From Bacillota bacterium (GTDB taxonomy: Bacteria; Bacillota; UBA4882; UBA8346), in the NCBI GenBank assembly GCA_023426245.1, contig JAFABB010000034.1, positions 62,001-126,000 on the forward strand: a stretch of 64,000 nucleotides of DNA. The letters are read 5' to 3'. Under the pieces are notes generated by a model, which saw only the letters and a list, made by a program, of their open reading frames with translations, was not told the DNA's origin and searched no databases. Position numbers and translations under genes: made by a program. Positions 15,849 to 24,281 of this stretch are shown here, in pieces. Position 1 is the stretch's first letter; each line of letters opens with the position of its first letter.

Positions 15849-17117
15849 ATGAAAAATCTAAAAAAGAATTACTTGACTGCCGTCTTCATCGGCTATATTA
15901 TCTTGCTGTCTTTCCTGCTGACAACGGGAAATATTCGCAGTTATATCAATCCCAAGCTAGCATTTCTTACAGTCATGACATTAACGATTTTAGTGGCTAT
16001 GCTGATAAACAATCTCCGGAAAACGAATTTATCCCACTCGGAACATTCACCTGACTGTCATTGCTGCCATTCTGAACATTTTGAAAAGACCAGTTTGTTA
16101 CTGCTTTTGCCACTTTTATTGCCAATCCTGGTCCCGCCACAAATCTTAAGCTATCAGGCGAATGCATCCAATTTTCTTGACAAACTGCCGCAACTGGTGA
16201 CAATCTTCTTAAGTATTATCATTCAAGCTTTACCCTTTGTCTTAATCGGGGTGTTCGGTTCAGCGATCATGAATACCCTGGTTACCGCGGAGATGGTCGA
16301 AAACAAACTGGCCCGGTCCGCCAAATTGCCGGGGATCCTGCTGGCGATTGGCGCCGGATTTTTCTTTCCTGTATGTGACTGTGGGGTTATTCCTGTAGCT
16401 AGGCGGCTCTTGCTTAAAAAAGTTCCTCCCTATATGGCGATCGCCTTTTTGATTACCGCGCCTTTGGTCAATCCAATCACAGTCTGGGCCACCGCTACGG
16501 CCTTTGGTTATAACCTGCCGATTACATTAACGAGGGTCGGGATGGCCATTGCCGTGGGAATCATTATCGCTTTTATCGCCAGTAAATTCTTCCCTTCCAT
16601 TGAAACGCTTTTTCATCAAAAAGCTCTCCGGGAATTGGAAACGGCCGCTGTGACAGAGAAAGAGGTCAATCATTCCTCTCATCGGGGATCGATAATCGGC
16701 GACATTTTCGGCCACGCCAACGACGAATTTCTTGAGGTCGGTAAATTCTTAATCATCGGCACTCTGATTGCGGCCATCATTCAAACGGCGCTACCCAAAC
16801 AATTTTTCATGGTGATTACGAAAAACCCTGCTTTATCCGTTTTAGTAATGATGTTTTTAGCTCTATGCCTGTCGCTATGCGCTGAAGCCGATGCTTTTGT
16901 GGCCCGTTCCTTTCTATATCACTTTCCTTTGGGAAGCGTGATGGCTTTTATGGTATTCGGGCAAATGATCGATATCAAAAACTCGGCCTTGTTGCTTAAA
17001 AGTTTTAAAGTCAAGGCCATCTTGTTCATCTTCGGATTGTGCGCGCTATTCGTTTTCCTGTTTTGCGTCTTCCTCAACTTATTCCCCGCTCATAACTTAC
17101 TCCGGAGGGGGTTTTAA
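15849..17117 (+). CDS. YcgR/YraQ-type (DUF318) permease fused to a YcgQ-like N-terminal region
   Basis: This 422-residue membrane protein has two parts. Residues 1 to about 110 carry two helices with INPKLAFLTVMTL, then a metal-ligand-rich loop HSEHSPDCHCCHSEH and a third helix; this matches what I recall of the N-half of YcgQ (TIGR03943). From about 115 on it is a DUF318/ArsP-like permease: FPVCDCGVIPVARRLL, LITAPLVNPITVWAT, and the matching second half LCAEADAFVARSF. Such permeases are proposed to export or handle metals. It lies next to two secreted DUF1980-like proteins that look like the missing C-half of YcgQ. RBS AAAGGGA. Confidence 0.75.
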   Translation: MKNLKKNYLTAVFIGYIILLSFLLTTGNIRSYINPKLAFLTVMTLTILVAMLINNLRKTNLSHSEHSPDCHCCHSEHFEKTSLLLLLPLLLPILVPPQILSYQANASNFLDKLPQLVTIFLSIIIQALPFVLIGVFGSAIMNTLVTAEMVENKLARSAKLPGILLAIGAGFFFPVCDCGVIPVARRLLLKKVPPYMAIAFLITAPLVNPITVWATATAFGYNLPITLTRVGMAIAVGIIIAFIASKFFPSIETLFHQKALRELETAAVTEKEVNHSSHRGSIIGDIFGHANDEFLEVGKFLIIGTLIAAIIQTALPKQFFMVITKNPALSVLVMMFLALCLSLCAEADAFVARSFLYHFPLGSVMAFMVFGQMIDIKNSALLLKSFKVKAILFIFGLCALFVFLFCVFLNLFPAHNLLRRGF

Positions 17118-17119
17118 TC

Positions 17120-17626
17120 GTGAAGATTCGAAACAGCAACAGTTTCCGATGGGTACTCCAACTTTTGTTGCTGATCGTCCTATCATCGGAGGCCGGCGCG
17201 GTAAACCGGCCTATTCCTGATCATTATCAGGAATATACCCAATTGGGTATCGGAGACATTCTTTATGATGGATCAAAAGCTCCGCTCCAAGAACTGCTTA
17301 CCTCCAAAATCTTTTTACAGGGCAAAGTATTAAAATCACCCCTGATCAAAAACGATGAAGTTGTTGTCTACCGGATGATCATTACCTGTTGCGCAGCTGA
17401 CGCCCTTCCTTCAGGGATTTTAGTAAAGCTGCCTGAAAAAACCCAATTCCATGATCAGGATTGGATTGGAGTTGAGGGCACTTTGCAATTGCTGTCTTTT
17501 AACGAGAAACTCAAATCAATTGAACCTCTGGCCGGAATGGTTCCGCAGGGAAATGTTTATCCTTATTTTACTGCTTCAAAGGCATATAAAATCGGCATCC
17601 CTTTATCGGAATATCTTTATTATTGA
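17120..17626 (+). CDS. Secreted DUF1980-like (YcgQ C-terminal domain) protein, copy 1
   Basis: The 168-residue protein has a signal peptide and then a domain with IGDILYDGSKAP, FLQGKVLKSP, VVVYRMIITCCAADALPSG and WIGVEGTLQLL. The CCAADA motif and the order of blocks are those of DUF1980, the C-terminal domain of YcgQ-type proteins, here separate from its membrane part. It begins with GTG three bases after the permease stop, with GGAGGGGG eight bases before. The adjacent cysteines could bind metal outside the membrane. Confidence 0.75.
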   Translation: MKIRNSNSFRWVLQLLLLIVLSSEAGAVNRPIPDHYQEYTQLGIGDILYDGSKAPLQELLTSKIFLQGKVLKSPLIKNDEVVVYRMIITCCAADALPSGILVKLPEKTQFHDQDWIGVEGTLQLLSFNEKLKSIEPLAGMVPQGNVYPYFTASKAYKIGIPLSEYLYY

Positions 17627-17706
17627 TACGAAGTTTCTTTCATTCGAAAATAATTCAAGAAGCGACTTCATACCAGAACCACTTTTAAATATAGGAGAGT
17701 TAAATC

Positions 17707-18225
17707 ATGAAGAATCTGAAAAATAATATTTTCCTGCCGCTATTACTGCTTTTGTTATGGATGACTGTGCCGCCTCAGGCGGATGCGGAAAATCCATCCA
17801 CTCCCGTTCAATATAAAGAATATACTCAATTGGAAATCGGGGATATTCTGTTTGATACCCCGAAAGCTCCCAAACAAAAGTTGTTAAAGACCAGAATTTT
17901 TTTCAGGGGTAAGGTTTTGAAATCATCCCTGCTCAAAAAGGAAGAAATCGTCGTCTACCGGATGGTGGTTACCTGTTGCGCCGCTGATATGCTTCCTCTG
18001 GGGATCTTGGTAAAACTCCCAAACAAAATGGGGTTTTCCGATGGCGATTGGGTCGGGGTCGAAGGTATGATTCACTTGCTGCCGTTCAACGAAAAATTAA
18101 AAACAATTGAGCCTGTAGCCAATATGGTGCCGCCGGAAAAGGTTTTTCCATATTTTAACGCTACCAAAGTCTATAAAGTCAAGGCGCCAAAAGACGAATA
18201 TATTTATGTTCAGTATAGTTATTGA
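17707..18225 (+). CDS. Secreted DUF1980-like protein, copy 2
   Basis: The 172-residue paralogue of the preceding gene has a signal peptide, IGDILFDTPKAP, FFRGKVLKSS, VVYRMVVTCCAADMLPLG and WVGVEGMIHLL. The two copies are similar throughout the mature part, so this is a tandem duplication that has been kept. RBS TAGGAGAG seven bases before ATG. The spacing of 80 bases suggests one transcript with the permease. Confidence 0.75.
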   Translation: MKNLKNNIFLPLLLLLLWMTVPPQADAENPSTPVQYKEYTQLEIGDILFDTPKAPKQKLLKTRIFFRGKVLKSSLLKKEEIVVYRMVVTCCAADMLPLGILVKLPNKMGFSDGDWVGVEGMIHLLPFNEKLKTIEPVANMVPPEKVFPYFNATKVYKVKAPKDEYIYVQYSY

Positions 18226-18235
18226 AAAGCGGTAA

Positions 18236-18373
18236 CCATGGAAGGGAAACGCAACAGAAAATGATCTTCATGGAAATGTTGAGGGATATTCTTCCGGAAA
18301 GTTAATGGAGATAGGATTTACAGGATTAAAATCCGAAAAATTGTGCTTTGTAAAAAAACAGCTGGAACATTAG
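18236..18373 (+). pseudogene. Possible C-terminal gene relic
   Basis: After a stop at 18233 the frame stays open for 45 codons and reads like a protein (GYSSGKLMEIGFTGLKSEK), ending in a stop at 18371. It has no start codon at a sensible place and no ribosome binding site. Could be a decayed C-terminus or chance. Confidence 0.2.
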
Positions 18374-18394
18374 GGGTCGGAAATAAAAATCCTT

Positions 18395-18503
18395 CTAGTA
18401 GAGCGTATCGTAAATAAATGGCAATCAGAGATGGGGAAGATACGCTCTACTTGAGTAAAACTTTCACAATCATTGAGTAGGTACTTAGAGAACGTTTTAC
18501 TAG
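18395..18503 (-). repeat. Dispersed two-hairpin repeat, full-length copy 1
   Basis: This 109-bp element begins and ends with CTAG. On the minus strand it consists of hairpin A (AGTAAAACGTTC ... GTTTTACT) and hairpin B (AGTAGAGCGTATC ... GATACGCTCTACT). Another full copy is at 52311-52423 in the opposite orientation and a hairpin-B-only copy at 34534-34587. It lies between convergent genes. Confidence 0.8.
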
Positions 18504-18601
18504 TTAATCTGCTATTTAAGTCCCTTTCTTTTGCCGGCGTTCATCGTCTAGGCCCGGTTAAACATTAAAGCAATTTGGAACATCAGCAATTCCCAAAGTT
18601 A

Positions 18602-20020
18602 TTAGGGAACTACAACCGCCCATTTTTGATTATTACTGGAACTACTGCTATATTGTTTCAAATCAGAGCCATTCGAAGTCACTCCTGCCCCGTCTAAATA
18701 TAATCCGGTCGTCCGGTTCTTAAACTTGACATAACTTCCGGATATTTCCTGAGTCCATTGCTGGTTACCACTGGAATTGCTGCTATATTGAGCGCAAATG
18801 GAACCGTCGGCTGTCCGCCCGCAACCATCCAAATACAATCCGGTGGCCCGGTTCTTAATTTTTACATAACTTCCCGCACCTTCAATTGCCCATTGCTGGT
18901 TGTCGCCGGAACTGTTGCCATATTGACCGACATTGGAGCCATCCGCTGTCCGGCCCATACCGTCCAGGTATAAACCGGTGGCAACATTCTTAATTTTGAT
19001 ACCGTTGTCGCCCCAGGCATATTTAAGCCGGAAAAGGCCGGAAACGTTAGAAATTGATAATGCAATATTTGAGCCGCTGCCACTCTTTGTGGTCAGGCTA
19101 TACCAATCTCCGTCCCTTAAACCGGGCCAATAAAAGCTCCCCATTCCCAACCCGCGCAATTCGTTGCTTAGCCCTCGGCAATAATAATAAAAGAAAGTAC
19201 TGCTTGAGGTAGCATTATAGTCGATATAATCATAAGAAACGCCATTCTTGGTACCGGGGCTATTCGGGTAACCCCATTCCGTGCAAACGGTACGGCTGGC
19301 ATAGCTGCCAACATAGCCGGCGAGATGATTTTGCCACTCGCCTTCGGTTCGATAGGGGTCGGAAACAAAAAATGAATAATCATGTACGGCCAACAAACAA
19401 TTACTTAAGCGGCTGTCGCCGCCGACATTGGAAACATTTTGAGCATACCCGCTCCCATCGAGAATCACCCGGCTCTGAGGCACGCTGGAATAGCTGGTAA
19501 TCCAGGTATAATACAAATTACACAAATCGGTCGCACTATAACCGTAGGGCTCATTAATTGGTTCAAAATAGCAATTGGAGTTGCTACCGTATCTACTTAC
19601 GACGGTTGTCCACATATTCCAGAAAGCTGTGGTATTTGCCGGCTTTCCGCCACTATAAGCCCAATAACAGAGGATGACCTTTCCTTTTTCAAGGGCTTTA
19701 TCGATAGCCCCTGTGTAGGTACTCCAATAGCTGGAAACCGTGGTTTCATTAATGGGCATCCGGACACTGTTAGAACCCGTTAGGGACATGAGCCCGGTGA
19801 TCACTCTATCCGCTACCGTTGAAGCGGATGAATAAGTATCCGTGGAACTGAGTCCTGAAACATATAAAACACCATCGACAAAGTTATCCCTGGAATCAGC
19901 CCAGTTTACACCCTTGAATTGGCTGGTAGCTGAATGAACACTGGTAACATTGATATTCATTACACTCAATCCAATAACGATCGTAAATAACAGCCGCATC
20001 AAATTTTTGCTTTTCATCAT
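18602..20020 (-). CDS. Secreted GH5 glycoside hydrolase with C-terminal CBM13 (ricin-type) domain
   Basis: This protein of about 472 residues has a signal peptide (to about residue 31), a GH5-type catalytic domain and three ricin-B repeats. The acid/base Glu lies in CYFEPINEPYG (about 155) and the nucleophile Glu in VCTEWGYP (about 255). The C-terminus repeats ATGLYLDG...GNQQW three times (about 345-472), the QxW signature of a CBM13 trefoil. Target is a plant or microbial beta-glycan; cellulase is likely but mannan or beta-glucan are possible. RBS AGGGAGGG fits the second ATG (20017) slightly better than the first. It sits inside the zinc-related island without an obvious link to it. Confidence 0.85.
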   Translation of the reverse strand: MMKSKNLMRLLFTIVIGLSVMNINVTSVHSATSQFKGVNWADSRDNFVDGVLYVSGLSSTDTYSSASTVADRVITGLMSLTGSNSVRMPINETTVSSYWSTYTGAIDKALEKGKVILCYWAYSGGKPANTTAFWNMWTTVVSRYGSNSNCYFEPINEPYGYSATDLCNLYYTWITSYSSVPQSRVILDGSGYAQNVSNVGGDSRLSNCLLAVHDYSFFVSDPYRTEGEWQNHLAGYVGSYASRTVCTEWGYPNSPGTKNGVSYDYIDYNATSSSTFFYYYCRGLSNELRGLGMGSFYWPGLRDGDWYSLTTKSGSGSNIALSISNVSGLFRLKYAWGDNGIKIKNVATGLYLDGMGRTADGSNVGQYGNSSGDNQQWAIEGAGSYVKIKNRATGLYLDGCGRTADGSICAQYSSNSSGNQQWTQEISGSYVKFKNRTTGLYLDGAGVTSNGSDLKQYSSSSSNNQKWAVVVP

Positions 20021-20384
20021 CTTACCCTCCCTTTTTCATTCATGACCCTTCCATTCAAACGCCCTTGTCGTACCTTGTTTTACCATATTTACCTATTTAT
20101 TGTAAATCATAATCGAAATCGAGTCTACGATAATAATTTTCAGAAAAGTAATACTTTTTTAATATCCCCTGAATCTCCCGGGAAAAAATTAATGTGTTAT
20201 GGCGCAAGGAAATTGCAACAATGGAAATATCATCATACAACCGTTCAATCGATGTAGAAAAAACATTCATAAGAATCGATTCTAAGTTTTCCTAGGAAAA
20301 ACTGCAACGTTGAAAAGCGGATACTTCTTCGATTTGAGGGGTGGTGCGGAGAAAGTTCTTGTTCTTTGATATGTCTGAAAAAAA
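20021..20384. promoter_or_regulatory. Upstream region of the GH5 gene with two adjacent palindromes
   Basis: No gene on either strand that I trust. AGAATCGATTCT (20272-20283) and TTTTCCTAGGAAAA (20287-20300) are perfect palindromes placed side by side about 250 bases upstream of the GH5 start. They could be operators for that gene. Confidence 0.3.
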
Positions 20385-20410
20385 CTAATCGAGCCGGTTT
20401 AGCAGCTCGA
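20375..20410 (-). terminator. Terminator downstream of the ZIP transporter gene
   Basis: On the minus strand TCGAGC and GCTCGA (20410-20405 and 20394-20389) form a perfect 6-bp stem followed by TTAGTTTTTTT. It overlaps the last codons of the small frame at 20385-20546. Confidence 0.55.
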
Positions 20411-20546
20411 CGGCTTTTTCATCCTCAATGCTCACTTTCGGGTGCGCTATTTCCTGTTTCCATACTCCACAGCGGTATAAACAATTTATCCGCCCCGTCA
20501 TCTTTAAGGGGTTTGGTCTTATGCTCAATTTTTTTCGGTTGCTCAT
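20385..20546 (-). CDS. Possible 53-residue protein downstream of the ZIP gene
   Basis: An ATG at 20546 opens a frame of 53 codons with a protein-like composition: basic start (MSNRKKLSIRPNPLKM), then INCLYRCGVWKQEI and an acidic amphipathic end (EDEKAVELLNRLD). The stop falls within the terminator. It starts 24 bases after the ZIP stop codon on the same strand. There is no clear ribosome binding site, and another frame of 47 codons overlaps, so this is tentative. I do not recognise a family. Confidence 0.35.
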   Translation of the reverse strand: MSNRKKLSIRPNPLKMTGRINCLYRCGVWKQEIAHPKVSIEDEKAVELLNRLD

Positions 20547-20569
20547 TTTTACATTGAGTTGATTTCATT

Positions 20570-21385
20570 TCAACCAAGACCAACATCTAGGAGCATCATG
20601 ACAGCAAATCCTAACATTGTACCCATGGTAGCAAAATCGGAATTTCCGGATGACTGGGCTTCCGGTATCAGTTCTTCCACGACAACATAAATCATGGCGC
20701 CTGCCGCAAATGACAATGCATAGGGTAATAACGGCCTCATAACCAACACCGCCGCTGCACCGACAATTCCCGCAACCGGCTCTACCAACCCCGATAACTG
20801 TCCATACCAGAAACTTTTAAATCGGCTAAGCCCTTCCCGCCGAAGAGGAATCGAGACCGCTGCTCCTTCCGGAAAATTTTGGATACCAATCCCCAATGCC
20901 AAAGCCGCGGCACTGGCAAGAGTCGCTGAAGGAATATTGGCGGCGACCGCTCCAAAAGCCACACCAACCGCTAAACCTTCCGGTATGTTATGCAAAGTAA
21001 TCGCCGTAACCAACAGGATGCTCCGTTTCCAACTCGTTTTAACTCCTTCTGCTTTTTCAAGGGGCATCCCCAGGTGTAAATGAGGAAGCAAGGAATCCGC
21101 TATTTTTAAAAAAATACCGCCAATCAAAAAACCGATTAATGGCGGTAACCATGGTAAATTACCTGAGTCTTCGGACATTTGAATGGCGGGAGCCAAGAGC
21201 GACCAAAAACTGGCGGCAATCATCACTCCGGCGGCAAACCCCAGCATCGAATCTAAAATTTTCCGGTTGATGCTTTTAAAAAAGAACACCAGCCCCGCGC
21301 CAAGGGCCGTAACGAACCAAGTAAAACCGGTTGCGATAAGAGCCTGATGGAGCGGGCTCAGACCATTCAAAAAATTGGTTTGCAT
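20570..21385 (-). CDS. ZIP-family metal transporter
   Basis: The 271-residue membrane protein has about eight helices and the ZIP metal-site motifs HNIPEGLAVGVAFG (helix 4, about residue 133) and GIQNFPEGAAVSIPL (helix 5, about 170). The family imports or exports zinc and similar divalent metals; the bacterial GufA/ZupT branch is the likely home. I chose the ATG at 21385 (AAAGGGG upstream) over an in-frame start 30 codons earlier, whose extra residues are hydrophilic and lie over the leader. A strong palindrome at 21494-21517 lies upstream. Confidence 0.85.
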   Translation of the reverse strand: MQTNFLNGLSPLHQALIATGFTWFVTALGAGLVFFFKSINRKILDSMLGFAAGVMIAASFWSLLAPAIQMSEDSGNLPWLPPLIGFLIGGIFLKIADSLLPHLHLGMPLEKAEGVKTSWKRSILLVTAITLHNIPEGLAVGVAFGAVAANIPSATLASAAALALGIGIQNFPEGAAVSIPLRREGLSRFKSFWYGQLSGLVEPVAGIVGAAAVLVMRPLLPYALSFAAGAMIYVVVEELIPEAQSSGNSDFATMGTMLGFAVMMLLDVGLG

Positions 21386-21493
21386 TGGATAAAACCCCTT
21401 TCCATTCTCAATTTTCAACTCCGAAGTCGATATAGATTTCTCGTATATTCGATGAAAGTAACGAAATTCAACCAAACCATTCTAATATCAACT

Positions 21494-21517
21494 GTATGTT
21501 AGTTAAAACTAACATAC
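21494..21517 (-). promoter_or_regulatory. Palindromic operator upstream of the ZIP gene
   Basis: GTATGTTAGT-TAAA-ACTAACATAC is a perfect 10-bp inverted repeat with a 4-base centre. The TTAG...CTAA layout resembles operators of DtxR/MntR/TroR-type metal repressors. It lies 109 bases before the start codon. Confidence 0.5.
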
Positions 21518-22018
21518 TCTTACTTTAAAATTACTTCATTTTGGGCAATCTGTCAAGGATAAGTCATATGCCGCATTCTCTCCAATTAAAGCTCCAGGGA
21601 GTAAGTCGTTCATTTCATATCAGGGGACTACTTAGAAAATACTTTTAACCCAGATTCTTCGGCTCGTTTTGCGAGCCGCCGTCGAACAGACACCCTGGCG
21701 TTATTTTCGCGCGCATTGATGCGCGACTTCGTTGCCATCGGCTAGCCAGCTAGCCACGCAAAGCCAGGGTGGATGACTACCTTAAAGGCGTATCTGATTT
21801 TTCTTGATTTGCCGGGAGAACTCACCATTTCATGATTCAGCTTCGCAATAGCCTCCAATCAAAAGAAGCTATCCCAAAAGGTAATTTCGTGCATTCACGC
21901 ACGCACAATAAAAAAATACAATATCGTAACATCAATCAATTGAACGTATATATTGTATTACTTAATTGTTTCCATTACTTTTTAGATAGCCTCTTAGTTT
22001 CTGAAGCCATGCGCTTTT
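21518..22018. other. Gene-free 500-base region
   Basis: No convincing gene on either strand. The middle (21661-21771) is packed with hairpins and described separately; the rest, including an AT-rich stretch at 21890-22000, shows nothing I recognise. Confidence 0.4.
21661..21771. repeat. Densely structured GC-rich segment (four hairpins)
   Basis: Within 111 bases there are: GGCTCG/CGAGCC (21661-21677); an outer stem CACCCTGGC/GCCAGGGTG (21691-21699 and 21763-21771); and inside it CGCGCA/TGCGCG (21710-21725) and GGCTAGC/GCTAGCC (21740-21755). This makes a three-way-junction-like fold next to a separate hairpin. It could be a structured RNA or a mobile repeat. Confidence 0.5.
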
Positions 22019-22354
22019 CTACTTAACCGCGCTGTGAAACCAGAACACTTTGAGCAGTATGGAGGCAAGATCCTTTTTAATGCAATGGGGAGTCCCCGCT
22101 GGAACAATAAAAGAGACCTCTGGTTCGATAAGGAACTCTGCTTGCCCGACCCTAGCCGAACCTGAACCCTCAAGAACCAAAAAACCTTCTTGATCATCAT
22201 GTACCGCTGGCAAAGGATATTCAGTCTCTGAAAAAACACTAATACCTGCGGAACAACCTGCCACACAACCGTTGTTTTCAGTTAACATTTCGTAGGACAA
22301 ATGTCCATCCTCAGCGATAGGCGCGACGTCGGCCAAACGGATGAAACATTTCAT
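22019..22354 (-). CDS. Small single-domain cupin protein
   Basis: The 111-residue protein is one cupin barrel. The second cupin motif is clear (VPAGTPHCIKK, about 83-93); the first (about 50-65, AVHDDQEGFLVLEGSG) has a single His followed by Glu, so a metal site is possible. It is the last gene of the large minus-strand operon that starts at 29853. Sugar isomerase or ligand-sensing roles are possible for such proteins; nothing here decides. Confidence 0.75.
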   Translation of the reverse strand: MKCFIRLADVAPIAEDGHLSYEMLTENNGCVAGCSAGISVFSETEYPLPAVHDDQEGFLVLEGSGSARVGQAEFLIEPEVSFIVPAGTPHCIKKDLASILLKVFWFHSAVK

Positions 22355-22392
22355 GCTGTCATTCCCCGTTTCCCAAAGGTTTTTTGACTCAA

Positions 22393-23337
22393 TTAAAAAG
22401 CCAGGAATACGGCAACGAGTGGAATCGTAAAAATACTCAATACCGTCGTCGCCAATATTCCGGTTGCCGCAAATTCTCCATCCCCTTTGAATTTTTCAAC
22501 CAGTACGGTAGTACTGGCCATGCTGGGCATGGCGGTCTCCAGGACGATTACAGTTTTCACCAGAGGGGTAATCGGAAGCGGCAGCAACACAAGATAGGCA
22601 AGGATTGGGCAAAGCAAAAGTTTCAAAAGGCAAACAAACCCCAACTCCCAGGTAAGTGAGTTAAATCCAAGCTTAAGGCCGCCAAGAGTATAGCCCATCA
22701 GTAACATGGCCAGAGGAACAGTAGCATCCCCCATGATTCGCAGCGGGGCCAGAATCAAAGGAGGAATCTTGATTCCCAACCAATTGATGAACAACCCACA
22801 GATTACCGCAGCCAGCGCCGGACTAAGCAAAGATTTCCAGTTTTCACCCCAATCTCCACCGCCTCTCATGATCATGAGGGCAATCGAACAGAAGGCAACT
22901 GTGGTTCCGACATCGTATAAAACTGCGTAAGCCAGTCCCTGGCGGCCCCAAATTGACAAGATGACCGGGAACCCAATAAACGCCGAATTGGGCATAGCAC
23001 AGAGGATCTGAAAGGTTTTGAGGCGGTCGGCAGTCAACGACAACCGCCTTCCGAATACCATGCCCCCTAAGGTTACCAAAATCACCAATAGCAGGGCGAC
23101 GATCGGAGCAATCATACCGGTCATGAGCCGGCCCCAATTCACATCTGCGGTCATGGAGACAAAAACCAAAGGCGGCAGAGTAATATTCCACATTACGTCG
23201 GCAAAAGACATCCTGGCCTCTTCCCTCAGAAACCCGCATTTCCTGGCGATAATCCCAAAAATGGCCAGGGAAAAAACGATCAACACTCGCCATGTAATAT
23301 CGACCGAAGATACAAATAAGTCCATGAAGGGCTCCAT
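22393..23337 (-). CDS. AEC (auxin efflux carrier) family transporter
   Basis: The 314-residue integral membrane protein has about ten helices and the family's inverted-repeat layout. Recognisable blocks are LPPLVFVSM, the LCAMPNSAFIGFPVI segment (about 112-126) and the C-terminal ETAMPSMASTTVLVEKF. Bacterial members export or exchange small organic acids such as malate or malonate. It sits 31 bases downstream of a NagB-like gene in a sugar-catabolic operon, so it may export an acidic end product. No strong ribosome binding site stands before the ATG at 23337. Confidence 0.85.
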   Translation of the reverse strand: MEPFMDLFVSSVDITWRVLIVFSLAIFGIIARKCGFLREEARMSFADVMWNITLPPLVFVSMTADVNWGRLMTGMIAPIVALLLVILVTLGGMVFGRRLSLTADRLKTFQILCAMPNSAFIGFPVILSIWGRQGLAYAVLYDVGTTVAFCSIALMIMRGGGDWGENWKSLLSPALAAVICGLFINWLGIKIPPLILAPLRIMGDATVPLAMLLMGYTLGGLKLGFNSLTWELGFVCLLKLLLCPILAYLVLLPLPITPLVKTVIVLETAMPSMASTTVLVEKFKGDGEFAATGILATTVLSIFTIPLVAVFLAF

Positions 23338-23368
23338 TCATAATTTCATCATCGTAAAAGGGGATGGG

Positions 23369-24148
23369 TTACACCATAAGATCGGCTGCTGAATCCCGAT
23401 CTGCAAATAAAGCGGCATGCTCAATCATTCTCAGAATTGAAGCCGGGCAAGCAGGAGAGACCTTACCGCGGACGGTATTAAAAACTGCTTGACGCTTCGT
23501 CGATCCGGGTACCGTGCAATACAGCCACCTCGCCGCTGTCAGCGCGGGAATCGTTAACGTATACGCTTGCGTCGGAACCTCCGCTAGCGACGGGAAACAC
23601 CCATCATGGACCTGTTGGTTACGGCTTATCAAATCAGGTTCCACCAGTTTGATAGCGACCGGATCATTAAAATCGGCAATACCCGGGTCGTTGAAGGCGA
23701 TGTGGCCGTTTTCTCCAATTCCGATGCAAGCGATATCCAGCGGATATTCCCTGAGAAATTTGGTATATCGCTCCATCTCCCGCTTTAATGAAGTTGTCTG
23801 GCTGTTTAGCAGAAAAACTTTCCCTGGCTTCACGCGGTCAAAGATCTTTTTACGTAAGTAAACACCAAACAGTTGGGAATGACCCGCAGGAAGTCCAATA
23901 TATTCGTCCATATGAAATGCCACGACCCTGGACCAGTCAATGTCCGGGATTGTAGCCAAAGAATCCAAAAATTCATTTTGCGAGGGGGCAGCTCCAAAGA
24001 CCATGGAAACCCGTTCTTGTTTCGTCAAAAGCTCCTTGATTTTGGAGGCAACCGCATCGGCCACTTCCCGGCCCATTTCCGCCCGGTCCGGATAGATATT
24101 CACTTTAAGTTTATCCACTGAAAATTGCTTCTGCGCGTTATGTTTCAT
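23369..24148 (-). CDS. Glucosamine-6-phosphate deaminase/isomerase-like protein, copy 2
   Basis: The 259-residue NagB-family protein has HMDEYIGLP (about 79-87, catalytic Asp), GIGENGHIAFNDPG (about 143-156) and the C-terminal LYCTVPGSTKRQAV. NagB converts glucosamine-6-P to fructose-6-P plus ammonia. Compared with E. coli NagB, the loop Asp before Gly-His is Asn, and FNEP reads FNDP. The N-terminal phosphate loop LxxGxTP is replaced by FGAAPSQ, so a different sugar phosphate is possible. It differs from the neighbouring copy at about 25 of 259 residues. Confidence 0.8.
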   Translation of the reverse strand: MKHNAQKQFSVDKLKVNIYPDRAEMGREVADAVASKIKELLTKQERVSMVFGAAPSQNEFLDSLATIPDIDWSRVVAFHMDEYIGLPAGHSQLFGVYLRKKIFDRVKPGKVFLLNSQTTSLKREMERYTKFLREYPLDIACIGIGENGHIAFNDPGIADFNDPVAIKLVEPDLISRNQQVHDGCFPSLAEVPTQAYTLTIPALTAARWLYCTVPGSTKRQAVFNTVRGKVSPACPASILRMIEHAALFADRDSAADLMV

Positions 24149-24281
24149 TTTCTTTCTGTCCTTTCAGGATGTTGCTGCAGTGGCGCCCCCCATGAAAAGT
24201 TTTAAGGCAGATGGCGGCCAGTGACTGCCTCCGCGTAAATACGAATGGCTTCAAATTTTCATCATCGTAAAAGGGGATGGG

